Notes: generated by a model from the letters alone, not told the origin. DNA of 38,457 nucleotides from Frankiaceae bacterium (GCA_030840545.1 JAVEEH010000146.1:1-38457); one strand, 5' to 3'. Counted from the first letter of the stretch, positions 15,686 to 23,522 are shown. Made by a program: numbers and translations.

Positions 15686-17101
15686 ATGCCCGTCCCCGTC
15701 GCCGACGACATCGGCCGGGTGCACTTCGTCGGCATCGGGGGGGCCGGCATGAGCGGCATCGCCCGCATCATGCTCGCTCGCGGCATCGCGGTGTCGGGTT
15801 GTGACACCCGCGACTCGCGGGCACTCGCCGCCCTGCGCGCCCGTGGCGCCGACGTCGAGGTCGGTCATGACGCATGGCACGCGGCCGACATCGACACGCT
15901 CGTCGTCTCGAGCGCGATCCGTCCTGACAACCCGGACGTCGTCGAGGCCGTTCGGCTCGGCCGGCGGGTCCTGCCGCGGGCGGCCGCCCTTGCGTCCGTC
16001 ATGGCCGGGCTACGCGGGGTCGCGGTCGCCGGTACGCACGGCAAGACGACGACGACTTCGATGCTCACGGTGGCGATGCAGGCCTGCGGCCGCGACCCGA
16101 GCTATGCCATCGGGGGAGATCTCAACGAGCCCGGTTCCAACGCGCACAACGGAACGGGGGAGTTCTTCGTCGCCGAAGCCGACGAAAGCGACCGGTCGTT
16201 CCTGTTGCTGTCACCCGAGGCCGCTGTCGTCACCAACGTCGAAGCGGACCATCTGGACAACTACGGCGACGCCGAGGCGGTTCACGACGCGTTCCGGCAG
16301 TTCATCGGTCGGCTTCGCCCGGACGGCTGCCTCGCCCTGGGCGCTGACGATGCCGGGTCGCTGGCGCTGGCCGGGCCGGCCGCGGCACGTGGCCTGCGGG
16401 TGACGACGTTCGGGATGTCCCCGGCCGCCGATGTGCGCGTGCAGGGGTTGGCCGTCGAGGCGGGTGGTTCGCGGTTCGAGATCATCGCCGGCGGCCGCCG
16501 GCTGGGTGAGGTCGCGCTCCAGGTCCCCGGCAGCTACAACGCGGTCAACGCGGCCGGCGCGCTCGCCGTCGGGCTTCAGCTCGGCCTGCCCTTCACCGAC
16601 ATGGTGCGCGGGCTCGCCGACTTCACCGGTGCCCGGAGACGCTTCGAGCTGCGAGGCATCGCCCGCGGTGTACGCGTCTACGACGACTACGCGCATCACC
16701 CGACGGAGCTGCGGGCGCTGTTGACGGCCGCTCGCGACGTTGCCGGCGGCGGCCGGATCGTCACGGTCTTCCAGCCCCACCTCTACAGCCGCACCCGGCT
16801 GTTCGCGGACCAGTTCGCCGCAGCGCTGGCGCTCTCCGACGTCGCGGTCGTCATGGAGGTCTACGCCGCTCGGGAGGATCCGGTGCCCGGCGTCACCGGA
16901 GCGTTGATCGCCGATGCCGTCCCGCTCGGGGCGGGCCGGGTCATCTTCGAACCGTCCTGGTCGGCGGTGCCGGCCGCGGTGGCCGCACTCGTCCGGCCCG
17001 GGGACGTCGTCCTCACCGTCGGCGCCGGGGACGTGACCATGCTCGGCCCGGAGATCCTGACCGCGGTCGACGCCGCCGCAGCCGCGGGGTCCGGGCCGTG
17101 A
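15686..17101 (+). CDS. murC: UDP-MurNAc:L-alanine ligase MurC
   Basis: First Mur ligase, adding L-Ala to UDP-MurNAc; 471 aa from this start. VHFVGIGGAGMSGIARIM is the N-terminal UDP-binding domain, GTHGKTTTT at residue 116 the ATP loop (His in place of the Asn of the other ligases, typical for MurC), EADESDRSF and NVEADHLDNYGD the central motifs, DDYAHHPTELRA and FQPHLYSRT the C-terminal domain. ATG 15686 was chosen because GGAG is 6 bases upstream and the spacing to the glycine-rich loop is normal. In-frame ATG 15659 and GTG 15671 are alternatives. It is separated from its usual neighbour murG by the two sugar-nucleotide genes. Confidence 0.95.
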   Translation: MPVPVADDIGRVHFVGIGGAGMSGIARIMLARGIAVSGCDTRDSRALAALRARGADVEVGHDAWHAADIDTLVVSSAIRPDNPDVVEAVRLGRRVLPRAAALASVMAGLRGVAVAGTHGKTTTTSMLTVAMQACGRDPSYAIGGDLNEPGSNAHNGTGEFFVAEADESDRSFLLLSPEAAVVTNVEADHLDNYGDAEAVHDAFRQFIGRLRPDGCLALGADDAGSLALAGPAAARGLRVTTFGMSPAADVRVQGLAVEAGGSRFEIIAGGRRLGEVALQVPGSYNAVNAAGALAVGLQLGLPFTDMVRGLADFTGARRRFELRGIARGVRVYDDYAHHPTELRALLTAARDVAGGGRIVTVFQPHLYSRTRLFADQFAAALALSDVAVVMEVYAAREDPVPGVTGALIADAVPLGAGRVIFEPSWSAVPAAVAALVRPGDVVLTVGAGDVTMLGPEILTAVDAAAAAGSGP

Positions 17102-17811
17102 GCGTGCACAGCTTGCGCTCGCGCCGCTCGCCGGGGCGACGCCGCCGGTTCCGGCCGCTGATCGTCGTCGCGGCTCTGGTCGGGACCGTGGTCGGGCTCG
17201 GCTGGGTGGCCCTGCACTCGTCGCTGTTCGCGGTTCGCACTGTCACCGTCGAGGGCACGTCGAGACTCTCGGCAGGCCAGGTGCTCGCGGTCGCCCGGGT
17301 CGTGCGCGGTGGTTCGCTCTTCGGTCTGGACCCGACCGCGGTGGAGCGGCGGGTCGCCCGCCTCCCGGCCGTTGCGCACGTCGAGGTGCGTCGACGGTGG
17401 CCGCACGGGGTGAACATCCGGGTTGTCGAGCGGACAGCGGTCGGTGCCGTCGCGTCGGCCGGCGAGTTCGTGCTGCTCGACGCCACCGGCGTCGCGTTCG
17501 ACCACGCGCAGGTCGCCCCGCCGGGCCTTGTCACCGTGCAGCTCGGCGCTGCCGTGCCGGGTCCGGGAGACAGCGATGCGCGCGCGGCGATGCAGGTGCT
17601 CGGGTCGCTGCCCCTCGGAGTGCGTCACCGCGTGCTGGCCGTCCACGCGCCGTCACCGCTCGAGGTCAGTCTCGACCTGCGCGACGGCCGCAGCGTGCTG
17701 TGGGGGAGCGCGGCGCAGAGCGCGACCAAGGCTGCTGTCCTGCAGACGTTGCTGCACCGTCGGGCCCAGGTCTACGACGTGAGTACGCCGTCCATCGTCG
17801 TCACTCGGTGA
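17098..17811 (+). CDS. ftsQ: Division protein FtsQ (POTRA domain)
   Basis: Bitopic protein of 237 aa linking early and late divisome parts through FtsL. An Arg-rich cytoplasmic N-terminus (about 20 residues) leads to a TM helix (about 21-42), then the POTRA domain beginning LFAVRTVTVEGTSRLSAGQV and containing RVARLPAVAHVEVRRRWPH, the typical POTRA end. The rest is the beta-strand FtsQ domain with VVERTAVGAV and LLDATGVAFD. GTG start overlaps the murC stop by four bases. It ends the long mraZ-to-ftsQ run; a promoter region follows. Confidence 0.93.
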   Translation: MSVHSLRSRRSPGRRRRFRPLIVVAALVGTVVGLGWVALHSSLFAVRTVTVEGTSRLSAGQVLAVARVVRGGSLFGLDPTAVERRVARLPAVAHVEVRRRWPHGVNIRVVERTAVGAVASAGEFVLLDATGVAFDHAQVAPPGLVTVQLGAAVPGPGDSDARAAMQVLGSLPLGVRHRVLAVHAPSPLEVSLDLRDGRSVLWGSAAQSATKAAVLQTLLHRRAQVYDVSTPSIVVTR

Positions 17812-17861
17812 CCGGGCAAAAAAAAGTTTCGGTCGTCACGCGCGCGGATCGGCCAGGTCGC

Positions 17862-17891
17862 TTGACCGCGCGCGGCCGACGGCCCTACTGT
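17862..17891 (+). promoter_or_regulatory. Putative ftsZ promoter
   Basis: TTGACC at 17862-17867 and TACTGT at 17886-17891, 18 bases apart, in the 285-base gap between ftsQ and ftsZ. Transcription would start near 17898, leaving a leader of about 200 bases. A perfect TTGACA at 17909-17914 also occurs, but no well-spaced -10 follows it (TATAAC at 17919 is too near). An eight-A run at 17818-17825 lies upstream. The region 17940-18080 holds nothing else I recognise. Confidence 0.5.
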
Positions 17892-17902
17892 CCGGCCCAG
17901 CC

Positions 17903-17936
17903 CTCAAGTTGACATAACTATAACGGTCTACTTGAG
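17903..17936 (+). repeat. Inverted repeat in the ftsZ leader
   Basis: CTCAAGT at 17903-17909 and ACTTGAG at 17930-17936 form a perfect 7-bp inverted repeat around an AT-rich 20-base centre that contains TTGACA and TATAAC. In a very GC-rich genome such a centre stands out. It starts only a few bases after the predicted start point, so it could be an operator or a 5'-end RNA hairpin controlling ftsZ. Confidence 0.5.
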
Positions 17937-18096
17937 AGTGAGGGTCGAAACCAGGCCCGGGTCGCAGTCCGGCCCACAGCCGCGACGATCGGTGGCGTCT
18001 TCCCCGAGCCACCGGCGCCGCGGATCTTCCCCACTGTCCCGCCGCCCGTGCGTGCCCGCGCGCCCGCGGCCCGTATTCCGACGAAGGGCAACGCTC

Positions 18097-19275
18097 GTGC
18101 CAGCACCACAGAACTACCTGGCCGTCATCAAGGTCGTGGGGATCGGGGGCGGCGGCGTCAACGCCGTCAACCGCATGATCGAGGTAGGCCTCAAGGGCGT
18201 CGAGTTCATCGCGGTGAACACCGACGCCCAGGCGCTGCTGATGAGCGACGCCGACGTCAAGCTCGACGTCGGCCGCGAGCTGACCCGCGGGCTGGGCGCG
18301 GGCGCCGATCCCGAGATCGGCCGGCAGGCCGCGGAGGACCACGCCGAGGAGATCGAGGAGGTCCTCAAGGGGGCCGACATGGTCTTCGTCACCGCCGGTG
18401 AAGGCGGCGGCACCGGCACCGGGGGCGCGCCCGTCGTGGCGCGCATCGCCCGTGCGATCGGTGCGCTCACGATCGGGGTCGTCACCCGGCCGTTCTCCTT
18501 CGAGGGCAAGCGGCGGGCCGGGCAGGCAGAGGTCGGCATCGCCGGTCTGCGCGACGAGGTCGACACCCTGATCGTCATCCCCAACGACCGGCTGCTGTCC
18601 ATCAGCGACCGCCAGGTCAGCGTGCTCGACGCGTTCCACTCCGCCGACCAGGTGCTGCTCTCCGGCGTGCAGGGGATCACCGACCTCATCACCACCCCGG
18701 GACTGATCAACCTCGACTTCGCCGACGTCAAGGCCGTCATGTCCGGCGCGGGCTCGGCGCTGATGGGCATCGGGTCGGCCCGTGGTGATGACCGCGCGGT
18801 CGTCGCCGCAGAGATGGCGATCTCGAGCCCACTGCTCGAGGCATCGATCGACGGTGCCCACGGTGTGCTGATGAACATCTCCGGTGGCAGCGACCTCGGC
18901 CTGTTCGAGATCAACGAAGCGGCCCAGCTCGTCGCCGATGCCGCGCACGCCGAGGCCAACATCATCTTCGGCGCGGTCATCGACGACGCGCTCGGCGACG
19001 AGGTGCGGGTCACCGTCATCGCCGCCGGCTTCGACGGAGGTGCGCCGCGGGCGCGGGCCTACGAGGCCCGGCGCGCCCAGGTGCGCGAGCCGCAGGCAGC
19101 AGCGCCCGACGAGGACTACGAAGACGAGACCGTCGACCTCGTCGCGGCCGAGGAGCACGTGCCTGCGCGCACACCGGAGCCGGCCCGCGCCGTGACGACG
19201 CGACCGCAGCCGCCGCGGCGCACGATCGTGTTCGAGGACAACGACGAGCTCGACGTCCCCGACTTCCTGAAATAG
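18097..19275 (+). CDS. ftsZ: Cell division GTPase FtsZ
   Basis: Tubulin-like GTPase that forms the Z ring; 392 aa. VVGIGGGGVNAVNRMIE, the tubulin signature GGGTGTG at 103-109, and IVIPNDRLL are in place. SAADQ-like HSADQVLLSGVQGITDLIT and DFADVKAVMSGAGSALMGIG form the T7 catalytic loop. A short acidic/Pro linker ends in DELDVPDFLK, the conserved C-terminal peptide that actinobacterial SepF and FtsW bind. The GTG start at 18097 has GAAGGG 8 bases upstream; the frame is open further up but homology starts here. It has its own promoter region and is followed 3 bases later by pgeF. Confidence 0.97.
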   Translation: MPAPQNYLAVIKVVGIGGGGVNAVNRMIEVGLKGVEFIAVNTDAQALLMSDADVKLDVGRELTRGLGAGADPEIGRQAAEDHAEEIEEVLKGADMVFVTAGEGGGTGTGGAPVVARIARAIGALTIGVVTRPFSFEGKRRAGQAEVGIAGLRDEVDTLIVIPNDRLLSISDRQVSVLDAFHSADQVLLSGVQGITDLITTPGLINLDFADVKAVMSGAGSALMGIGSARGDDRAVVAAEMAISSPLLEASIDGAHGVLMNISGGSDLGLFEINEAAQLVADAAHAEANIIFGAVIDDALGDEVRVTVIAAGFDGGAPRARAYEARRAQVREPQAAAPDEDYEDETVDLVAAEEHVPARTPEPARAVTTRPQPPRRTIVFEDNDELDVPDFLK

Positions 19276-19278
19276 CGG

Positions 19279-19965
19279 GTGGCGTCCCGCGGGACATTCA
19301 CCACGCGGCTCGGGGGCGTCAGTGTGGTGCCCTACGCCGAGAACAACCTCGGTCACCACGTGGGCGACGACCCGCACGCCGTCGACGCAAATCGGGCGGC
19401 CTCGGTCGGCGCCATGCATGCCGATCGAGCCGTCTTCATGCGCCAGGTGCACGGCAGTGACGTGGCATTCGTCGACGCCCGCACCCTCGGTGACATCGAC
19501 GGCGTGGATGCGCTGGTCACCGACGTCCCCGGCGTCGCCCTCGGCGTGCTCGTCGCGGACTGCGTGCCCGTCATCTTGCAGGCCCAACGCGCGGTAGGTG
19601 TCGCACACGCCGGCCGTCGCGGCGTGCGCGACGGAGTGGTCGGTCGTGCCGTGGCGGCCCTGCGACAGCTCGACGACGGACCGCTGACCGCGCAGGTGGG
19701 GCCGGCGATCTGCGGTGCGTGCTACGAGGTGCCGGGACCGCTGCAGGACGAGGTGGCCGGCGCCGTCCCGGCGACACGGTCCACGACGTCGAAGGGCACC
19801 ACGGGGCTGGACCTTCGCGCGGGGGTCGTCGCGCAGCTGCGGGCTGCCGGCGTGCTGGACATCAGGCACCACCTCGCCTGTACGGCGGAGGACCCCGCCT
19901 ACTACTCCTACCGGCGCGACGGGGTCACCGGCCGGTTCGCCGGGATCGTCGTCCTGGACCCGTGA
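19279..19965 (+). CDS. pgeF: YfiH/PgeF family multicopper-like hydrolase
   Basis: Laccase-domain protein of 228 aa, family YfiH (PgeF). Family members have been described as peptidoglycan editing factors that remove mis-incorporated amino acids and as purine nucleoside phosphorylases. Seen: TTRLGGVSVVPY, FMRQVHGSDV, VADCVPVIL, VAHAGRRG, and GPAICGACYEVP; the two His and Cys metal ligands are present. HAGRRG replaces the more usual HAGWRG. GTG start lies 3 bases after the ftsZ stop, and its stop overlaps yggS by four bases. This ftsZ-pgeF-yggS-sepF order is normal in actinobacteria. Confidence 0.92.
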   Translation: MASRGTFTTRLGGVSVVPYAENNLGHHVGDDPHAVDANRAASVGAMHADRAVFMRQVHGSDVAFVDARTLGDIDGVDALVTDVPGVALGVLVADCVPVILQAQRAVGVAHAGRRGVRDGVVGRAVAALRQLDDGPLTAQVGPAICGACYEVPGPLQDEVAGAVPATRSTTSKGTTGLDLRAGVVAQLRAAGVLDIRHHLACTAEDPAYYSYRRDGVTGRFAGIVVLDP

Positions 19966-20669
19966 CCGAGCCGAGGCGGACCGAGCTGCGTGCCAACCTC
20001 GCGACCGTCCGGCACCGCATCGAGGTTGCCTGCGCCGCGGCGGGTCGGGACCCGCACGGCGTCTCCCTCGTCGCGGTGACGAAGACCTGGCCGGCGTCGG
20101 ATGTGCGGCTGCTGGCGGAGCTCGGGGTGACCGACGTCGGCGAGAACCGCGACCAGGAGGCCCGTCCCAAGCACGTCGCGTGCGCCGACCTGGGGCTGCG
20201 GTGGCACTTCGTCGGCCGGCTGCAGCGGAACAAGAGCGGCTCGGTCGCGACCTATGCCGACGTCGTCCACTCCGTGGACCGGCAGCCGCTCGTGACGGCC
20301 CTCGACCGGGCGGCCGGTGACGCCGGTCGGGTCGTCACCGCGCTCATTCAGGTCAGCCTCGACGCCACCGCAGGCCCGGCGCGCGGCGGCGCGCGGCCCG
20401 ACCTGGTCGACGACCTCGCCGCCCAAGTTGCCGCCGCCGGCTCGCTGCGGCTGGGGGGCGTGATGGCCGTCGCCCCGCTCGACGCCGACCCGGACACCGC
20501 CTTCGCCCGGCTGGCCGAGGTCGCCGCCCGGCTGCGGGACAGCCACCCGGAGGCCGTGGCGATCTCGGCCGGGATGAGCGGGGACCTCGAGCCCGCCGTA
20601 CGGCACGGCGCGACACACCTGCGGATCGGTACGGCGTTGCTCGGCCACCGGGAGTCACCTGTCAGGTAA
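19962..20669 (+). CDS. YggS family PLP homeostasis protein
   Basis: Pyridoxal-phosphate-binding protein (PLPBP/YggS/ProSC) of 235 aa, a TIM-barrel without known enzyme activity that buffers PLP. VAVTKTWP carries Lys41, the Schiff-base residue; DVGENRDQEA, RWHFVGRLQRNK, AISAGMSGDLEPAV and RIGTALLG are the family blocks in order. GTG start overlaps the pgeF stop by four bases. It lies between ftsZ and sepF as in most Gram-positive genomes. Confidence 0.94.
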   Translation: MTEPRRTELRANLATVRHRIEVACAAAGRDPHGVSLVAVTKTWPASDVRLLAELGVTDVGENRDQEARPKHVACADLGLRWHFVGRLQRNKSGSVATYADVVHSVDRQPLVTALDRAAGDAGRVVTALIQVSLDATAGPARGGARPDLVDDLAAQVAAAGSLRLGGVMAVAPLDADPDTAFARLAEVAARLRDSHPEAVAISAGMSGDLEPAVRHGATHLRIGTALLGHRESPVR

Positions 20670-20679
20670 TGTCCGCGGC

Positions 20680-21174
20680 ATGGCTGGGGCGATGCGCAAG
20701 ATGGCCGTCTACCTCGGACTCGTGGAGGACGAGGAGCATGACGGTTACGACGAAGAGGGTTACGACGAGCCGGCGCCGAGCGCCGTTCGTCGCACTGACG
20801 CGCCGGCGCAGCTGCGGGTGACCCGGGCCGACGAGACCGTCAACGCCGTCAGCTATCCGCCACCACCTCGGCGCGCCGCGGTCGAGGCGGTGGATCCCTA
20901 CCGCATCACGACCCTCCACCCGCGCACCTACAACGAGGCGCGCACCATCGGTGAACACTTCCGCGAGGGCATCCCCGTCATCATGAACCTCACCGACATG
21001 GACGTCTCCGACGCCAAGCGCCTGGTCGACTTCTCCGCCGGGCTCGTCTTCGGAATGCACGGCAGCATCGAGCGGGTCACCAACAAGGTCTTCCTGCTCA
21101 CCCCCGCCAACGTCGAGATCACGGCAGAGGACAAGTCGATGATCGCCGAGGGCGGCTTCTTCAACCAGAGCTGA
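20680..21174 (+). CDS. sepF: Cell division protein SepF
   Basis: Membrane anchor for FtsZ that replaces FtsA in actinobacteria; 164 aa. The N-terminal MAGAMRKMAVYLGLVED is an amphipathic membrane-targeting helix, followed by an acidic and Pro-rich linker and the conserved core YNEARTIGEHFREGIPVIMN, DAKRLVDFSAGLVFG and ERVTNKVFLLTP. ATG 20680 was preferred over ATG 20692 because related SepF proteins begin MAGAMRKM. A 10-base gap follows yggS; yggT starts 2 bases after its stop. Confidence 0.96.
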   Translation: MAGAMRKMAVYLGLVEDEEHDGYDEEGYDEPAPSAVRRTDAPAQLRVTRADETVNAVSYPPPPRRAAVEAVDPYRITTLHPRTYNEARTIGEHFREGIPVIMNLTDMDVSDAKRLVDFSAGLVFGMHGSIERVTNKVFLLTPANVEITAEDKSMIAEGGFFNQS

Positions 21175-21176
21175 CC

Positions 21177-21464
21177 GTGACGATCCTCGCGACCGTCGCC
21201 CTCTACATCCTCTGGGTGTTCGTCGGGCTGATGTTCCTGCGGCTCATCGTCGACTGGACGATGATGTTCGCGCGCAACTGGCGTCCGTCCGGGGCGCTCG
21301 CCGCCGTGCTCGAGGTGGCCTACTCCGTCACCGACCCTCCGCTGCGTGCATTGCGTCGCGTCATCCCCCCGCTGCGACTAGGGTCGTTTGCGGTGGACCT
21401 GGCCTTCATCGTGGTCTTCATCGCTGCCTATGCGCTGATCTCCGTCGTGTCGAACTACACCTAG
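21177..21464 (+). CDS. YggT family membrane protein
   Basis: Small membrane protein of 95 aa with two TM segments (about residues 4-24 and 71-92) separated by a short loop. VFVGLMFLRLIVDW, TDPPLRALRRVIPPLRLG and the final hydrophobic stretch are the YggT pattern. Its function is not settled; in this position it is linked to divisome or polar growth. GTG start, 2 bases after sepF. Confidence 0.92.
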   Translation: MTILATVALYILWVFVGLMFLRLIVDWTMMFARNWRPSGALAAVLEVAYSVTDPPLRALRRVIPPLRLGSFAVDLAFIVVFIAAYALISVVSNYT

Positions 21465-21480
21465 AGCCTGAGGTGACCTG

Positions 21481-22257
21481 ATGCCGCTCACTCCCGAGGA
21501 CGTGCAGAACAAACGGTTCCGCACTGTTCGCGGACCCTTCAAGGAGGGGTACGACGAGGAAGAGGTCGACGCCTTCCTCGACGAGGTCGAGGCCGAGCTG
21601 CGTCGCCTCCTCGCCGAGGGCGAGACCGGACCGGCACCTGTCGCCGCTGCTGCGCCCGCCCCACCACCCGTTGCCGCACCTCCCGCCGAAGAGCCCAACG
21701 AAGCCGCCCTGCGCACCCTCTTGCTCGCCCAGCGCACCGCCGACGAAGCGATCGCGCAGGCCAAGGCGGAGGCTGACCAGGTCGTGGCGCAGGCCCGGGT
21801 GCGCGCCTCCTCGATCGAGTCCGAGGCGCAGCAGTCGCACGCCGCGGCGATGGCCGAGCTGCAACGTCAGCGGAGCCTGCTCGAGCGCCAGATCGACGAG
21901 CTGCGCGGGTTCGAGCGGGAGTACCGCACCCGCCTCAAGGCCTACCTGGAGAGCCAGCTGCACGACCTCGAGAGCCGCACCGTGGCGCCACCGGCTCCGG
22001 CGGCGGGCCGCCCGGCCGCCGCTGCGCCGACGGCTGCTCCCGCCGCTGCGCCGGTCCCGCCCGGACCGGCCGCCATGCCGCCGACCCCGCCGCTCGCACC
22101 CACCCCGGCCCAACCCGCCCCGCAAGGTCCGGCGAGCCCGTTCGCGCCGGCGCCCAGGCTGGTGGAGGACGTCGACGCCGGCAGCGACACCCCGCTCGGC
22201 CCGCCGCGCGAAGCCGGCGAGGACGGGGACGTGGAGACCGGCCCCGGTACCGCCTGA
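21481..22257 (+). CDS. divIVA: DivIVA/Wag31 polar growth protein
   Basis: Coiled-coil scaffold that senses curved membrane and directs polar wall synthesis; 258 aa. The membrane-binding N-terminus MPLTPEDVQNKRFRTV and GYDEEEVDAFLDEVEAELRR are typical. A Pro/Ala spacer (about 50-78) is followed by the long coiled coil EAALRTLLLAQRTADEAIAQ through about residue 165, then a Pro/Ala-rich and acidic C-terminus. AGGTGA lies just before the ATG. Order sepF-yggT-divIVA is standard. Co-transcription with ftsZ is likely, but no promoter was seen in the 16-base gap. Confidence 0.95.
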   Translation: MPLTPEDVQNKRFRTVRGPFKEGYDEEEVDAFLDEVEAELRRLLAEGETGPAPVAAAAPAPPPVAAPPAEEPNEAALRTLLLAQRTADEAIAQAKAEADQVVAQARVRASSIESEAQQSHAAAMAELQRQRSLLERQIDELRGFEREYRTRLKAYLESQLHDLESRTVAPPAPAAGRPAAAAPTAAPAAAPVPPGPAAMPPTPPLAPTPAQPAPQGPASPFAPAPRLVEDVDAGSDTPLGPPREAGEDGDVETGPGTA

Positions 22258-22333
22258 CAACGCCCGTGGCGCGCCGAGGGGTACGGGTGCCGCCGCCACG
22301 CGGCCCGCTCGAATCGCTAGGCTCTCCCGCGCA

Positions 22334-22348
22334 CGCTGACCATCAGCG
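22334..22348 (+). other. Small hairpin after divIVA
   Basis: CGCTGA at 22334-22339 and TCAGCG at 22343-22348 form a perfect 6-bp stem with a three-base loop, in the 115-base gap after divIVA. No T-run follows. It may be a weak terminator for divIVA or a structure in the 5' leader of the next gene, whose Shine-Dalgarno GGGAG lies 12 bases downstream. I saw only a weak TAGGCT (22318-22323) as possible -10. Confidence 0.3.
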
Positions 22349-22372
22349 CGAAATCGAATGGGAGTCGACGAC

Positions 22373-22996
22373 GTGATCGTCATCAGCGGAGTTCTGCTGC
22401 TCGTTGCCGTGGTGTTCCTCGTCATCGGGCTTTTCGGCTCACTCGGGTGGGTCTATGCCTCCATCGGCGTGAGCGTCGCATCGTTCCTGTTCCTGCTCAT
22501 CGGAGTCCGGCAGCGCCGCGAGGAACCGGCCGATGCGGCCGCGCCCGCGGTCGGCGCCGTTCCCGCCGCGGGGCCGGCCGCCGCGCCGAGCGACATCGTC
22601 GTCGTACCGACCAAGTCGGCCGCAACGACATCTGCACCGGTCGCGGCAGCGGAGGAGTCGGCCGCTGCGTCGACCACGACGTTGCGTCGTCCACCGGCGA
22701 AGAAGGCGGACACGTCGTCGAGCCCGGCCAAGAAGGCAGCGCCGGCGAAGACGTCCGCAGCCAAGGCGCCGGTCAAGGCGGCGGCGAAGAAGACCTCGAT
22801 GTCACCGGTCGGCAGCATCGCGCCGGCGAAGCGGACCGCTGCGAAGAAGACGGCAGCGACGAAGACGGCCGCCTCGACGACCGCCAAGAAGGCTGCGCCG
22901 GCCAAGAAGACGACGGCGAAGACGGCGGCGAGCAAGACCACGACCAAGAAGACGACGGCCAAGAAGGCGACGCCGCGCAAGACCTCCGGTCGCTGA
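22373..22996 (+). CDS. Two-TM membrane protein with histone H1-like Lys/Ala tail
   Basis: Unrecognised specific family; 207 aa. Two hydrophobic segments (about residues 3-22 and 27-44) form a tight membrane hairpin followed by RQRREEP, then an Ala/Pro linker and from about residue 110 a C-terminal domain of PAKK, AAPAK, TAAKK and TTKKT type repeats with no acidic residues, like the tail of histone H1 or mycobacterial HupB. By charge the tail should face the cytoplasm and could bind DNA or RNA. GTG 22373 was chosen because GGGAG ends 8 bases upstream; ATG 22358 has no Shine-Dalgarno. It stands right after divIVA, and its stop is one base from that of the convergent gene. Function is unknown. 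Confidence 0.75.
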   Translation: MIVISGVLLLVAVVFLVIGLFGSLGWVYASIGVSVASFLFLLIGVRQRREEPADAAAPAVGAVPAAGPAAAPSDIVVVPTKSAATTSAPVAAAEESAAASTTTLRRPPAKKADTSSSPAKKAAPAKTSAAKAPVKAAAKKTSMSPVGSIAPAKRTAAKKTAATKTAASTTAKKAAPAKKTTAKTAASKTTTKKTTAKKATPRKTSGR

Positions 22997-22997
22997 C

Positions 22998-23456
22998 CTA
23001 GTCGCGGCGGCGGAACGGGTCGCGCACCGGCGGGGCCGGCAGCGTGACCCGGTCACCCTCGATCGACAGGCCGGTGAGGGCGAGGACCCGGGCGAGAACG
23101 GTGGTGGTGGTCTCGCCGCGGGCCACGCCGTCGTGCGTCACCATCGCGCGGTAGATCATGGCCCAGTGCTTGGCCGGCGTGTCGTAGGTCCAGTCGATCG
23201 AGCCGAGATGGACGGCGGAGCCCTTGCCGCCGCCCGGCCCGTCGAACGGACCACTCCACACCTGGATGCCCGCCGGCCCCGCTGCGAAGCAGCCCCCTAC
23301 GCCGACGTCCTCGCGCGCCGCTGCGTCGAGCAGCGCGCGAGCCTGCCGTTCCGGCAGCACCAGTGCCGGGCGCACCTGGCTGGTCAGCGCCGGTACGGCG
23401 ATCGCATCCGTGTTCAGACGCAGGTGCACCGGCTGGGCCAGCAGAGTCAACGCCAC
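22998..23456 (-). CDS. Conserved-looking small protein of unknown function
   Basis: 152 aa, not recognised. No signal peptide, TM segment or metal motif stands out; it looks like a small soluble alpha/beta protein with GPFDGPGGGKGSAVHLGSID and WTYDTPAKHWAMIYRAMV as the most distinctive stretches. The start is convincing: GTG (23456-23454) with a perfect AGGAGG Shine-Dalgarno 4-5 bases upstream (23461-23467). Codon use and GC pattern match its neighbours. It lies downstream of the amine oxidase on the same strand, 133 bases away, and meets the H1-like gene tail to tail with one base between stops. Confidence 0.65.
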   Translation of the reverse strand: MALTLLAQPVHLRLNTDAIAVPALTSQVRPALVLPERQARALLDAAAREDVGVGGCFAAGPAGIQVWSGPFDGPGGGKGSAVHLGSIDWTYDTPAKHWAMIYRAMVTHDGVARGETTTTVLARVLALTGLSIEGDRVTLPAPPVRDPFRRRD

Positions 23457-23522
23457 GACTACCTCCTGATGGAGCGCCCGCATTGCCGCCGTTCGGAGTA
23501 ACGGATGCGCAGGCAGTTAGAG

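Noticed and set aside
17909..17924. TTGACA and TATAAC as a -35/-10 pair
   Set aside because: Only four bases separate the two hexamers, far too close for RNA polymerase.
17836..19872. 678-codon minus-strand frame across ftsZ and pgeF
   Set aside because: Shadow frame; no Shine-Dalgarno, no recognisable domain, and it crosses the ftsZ promoter region.
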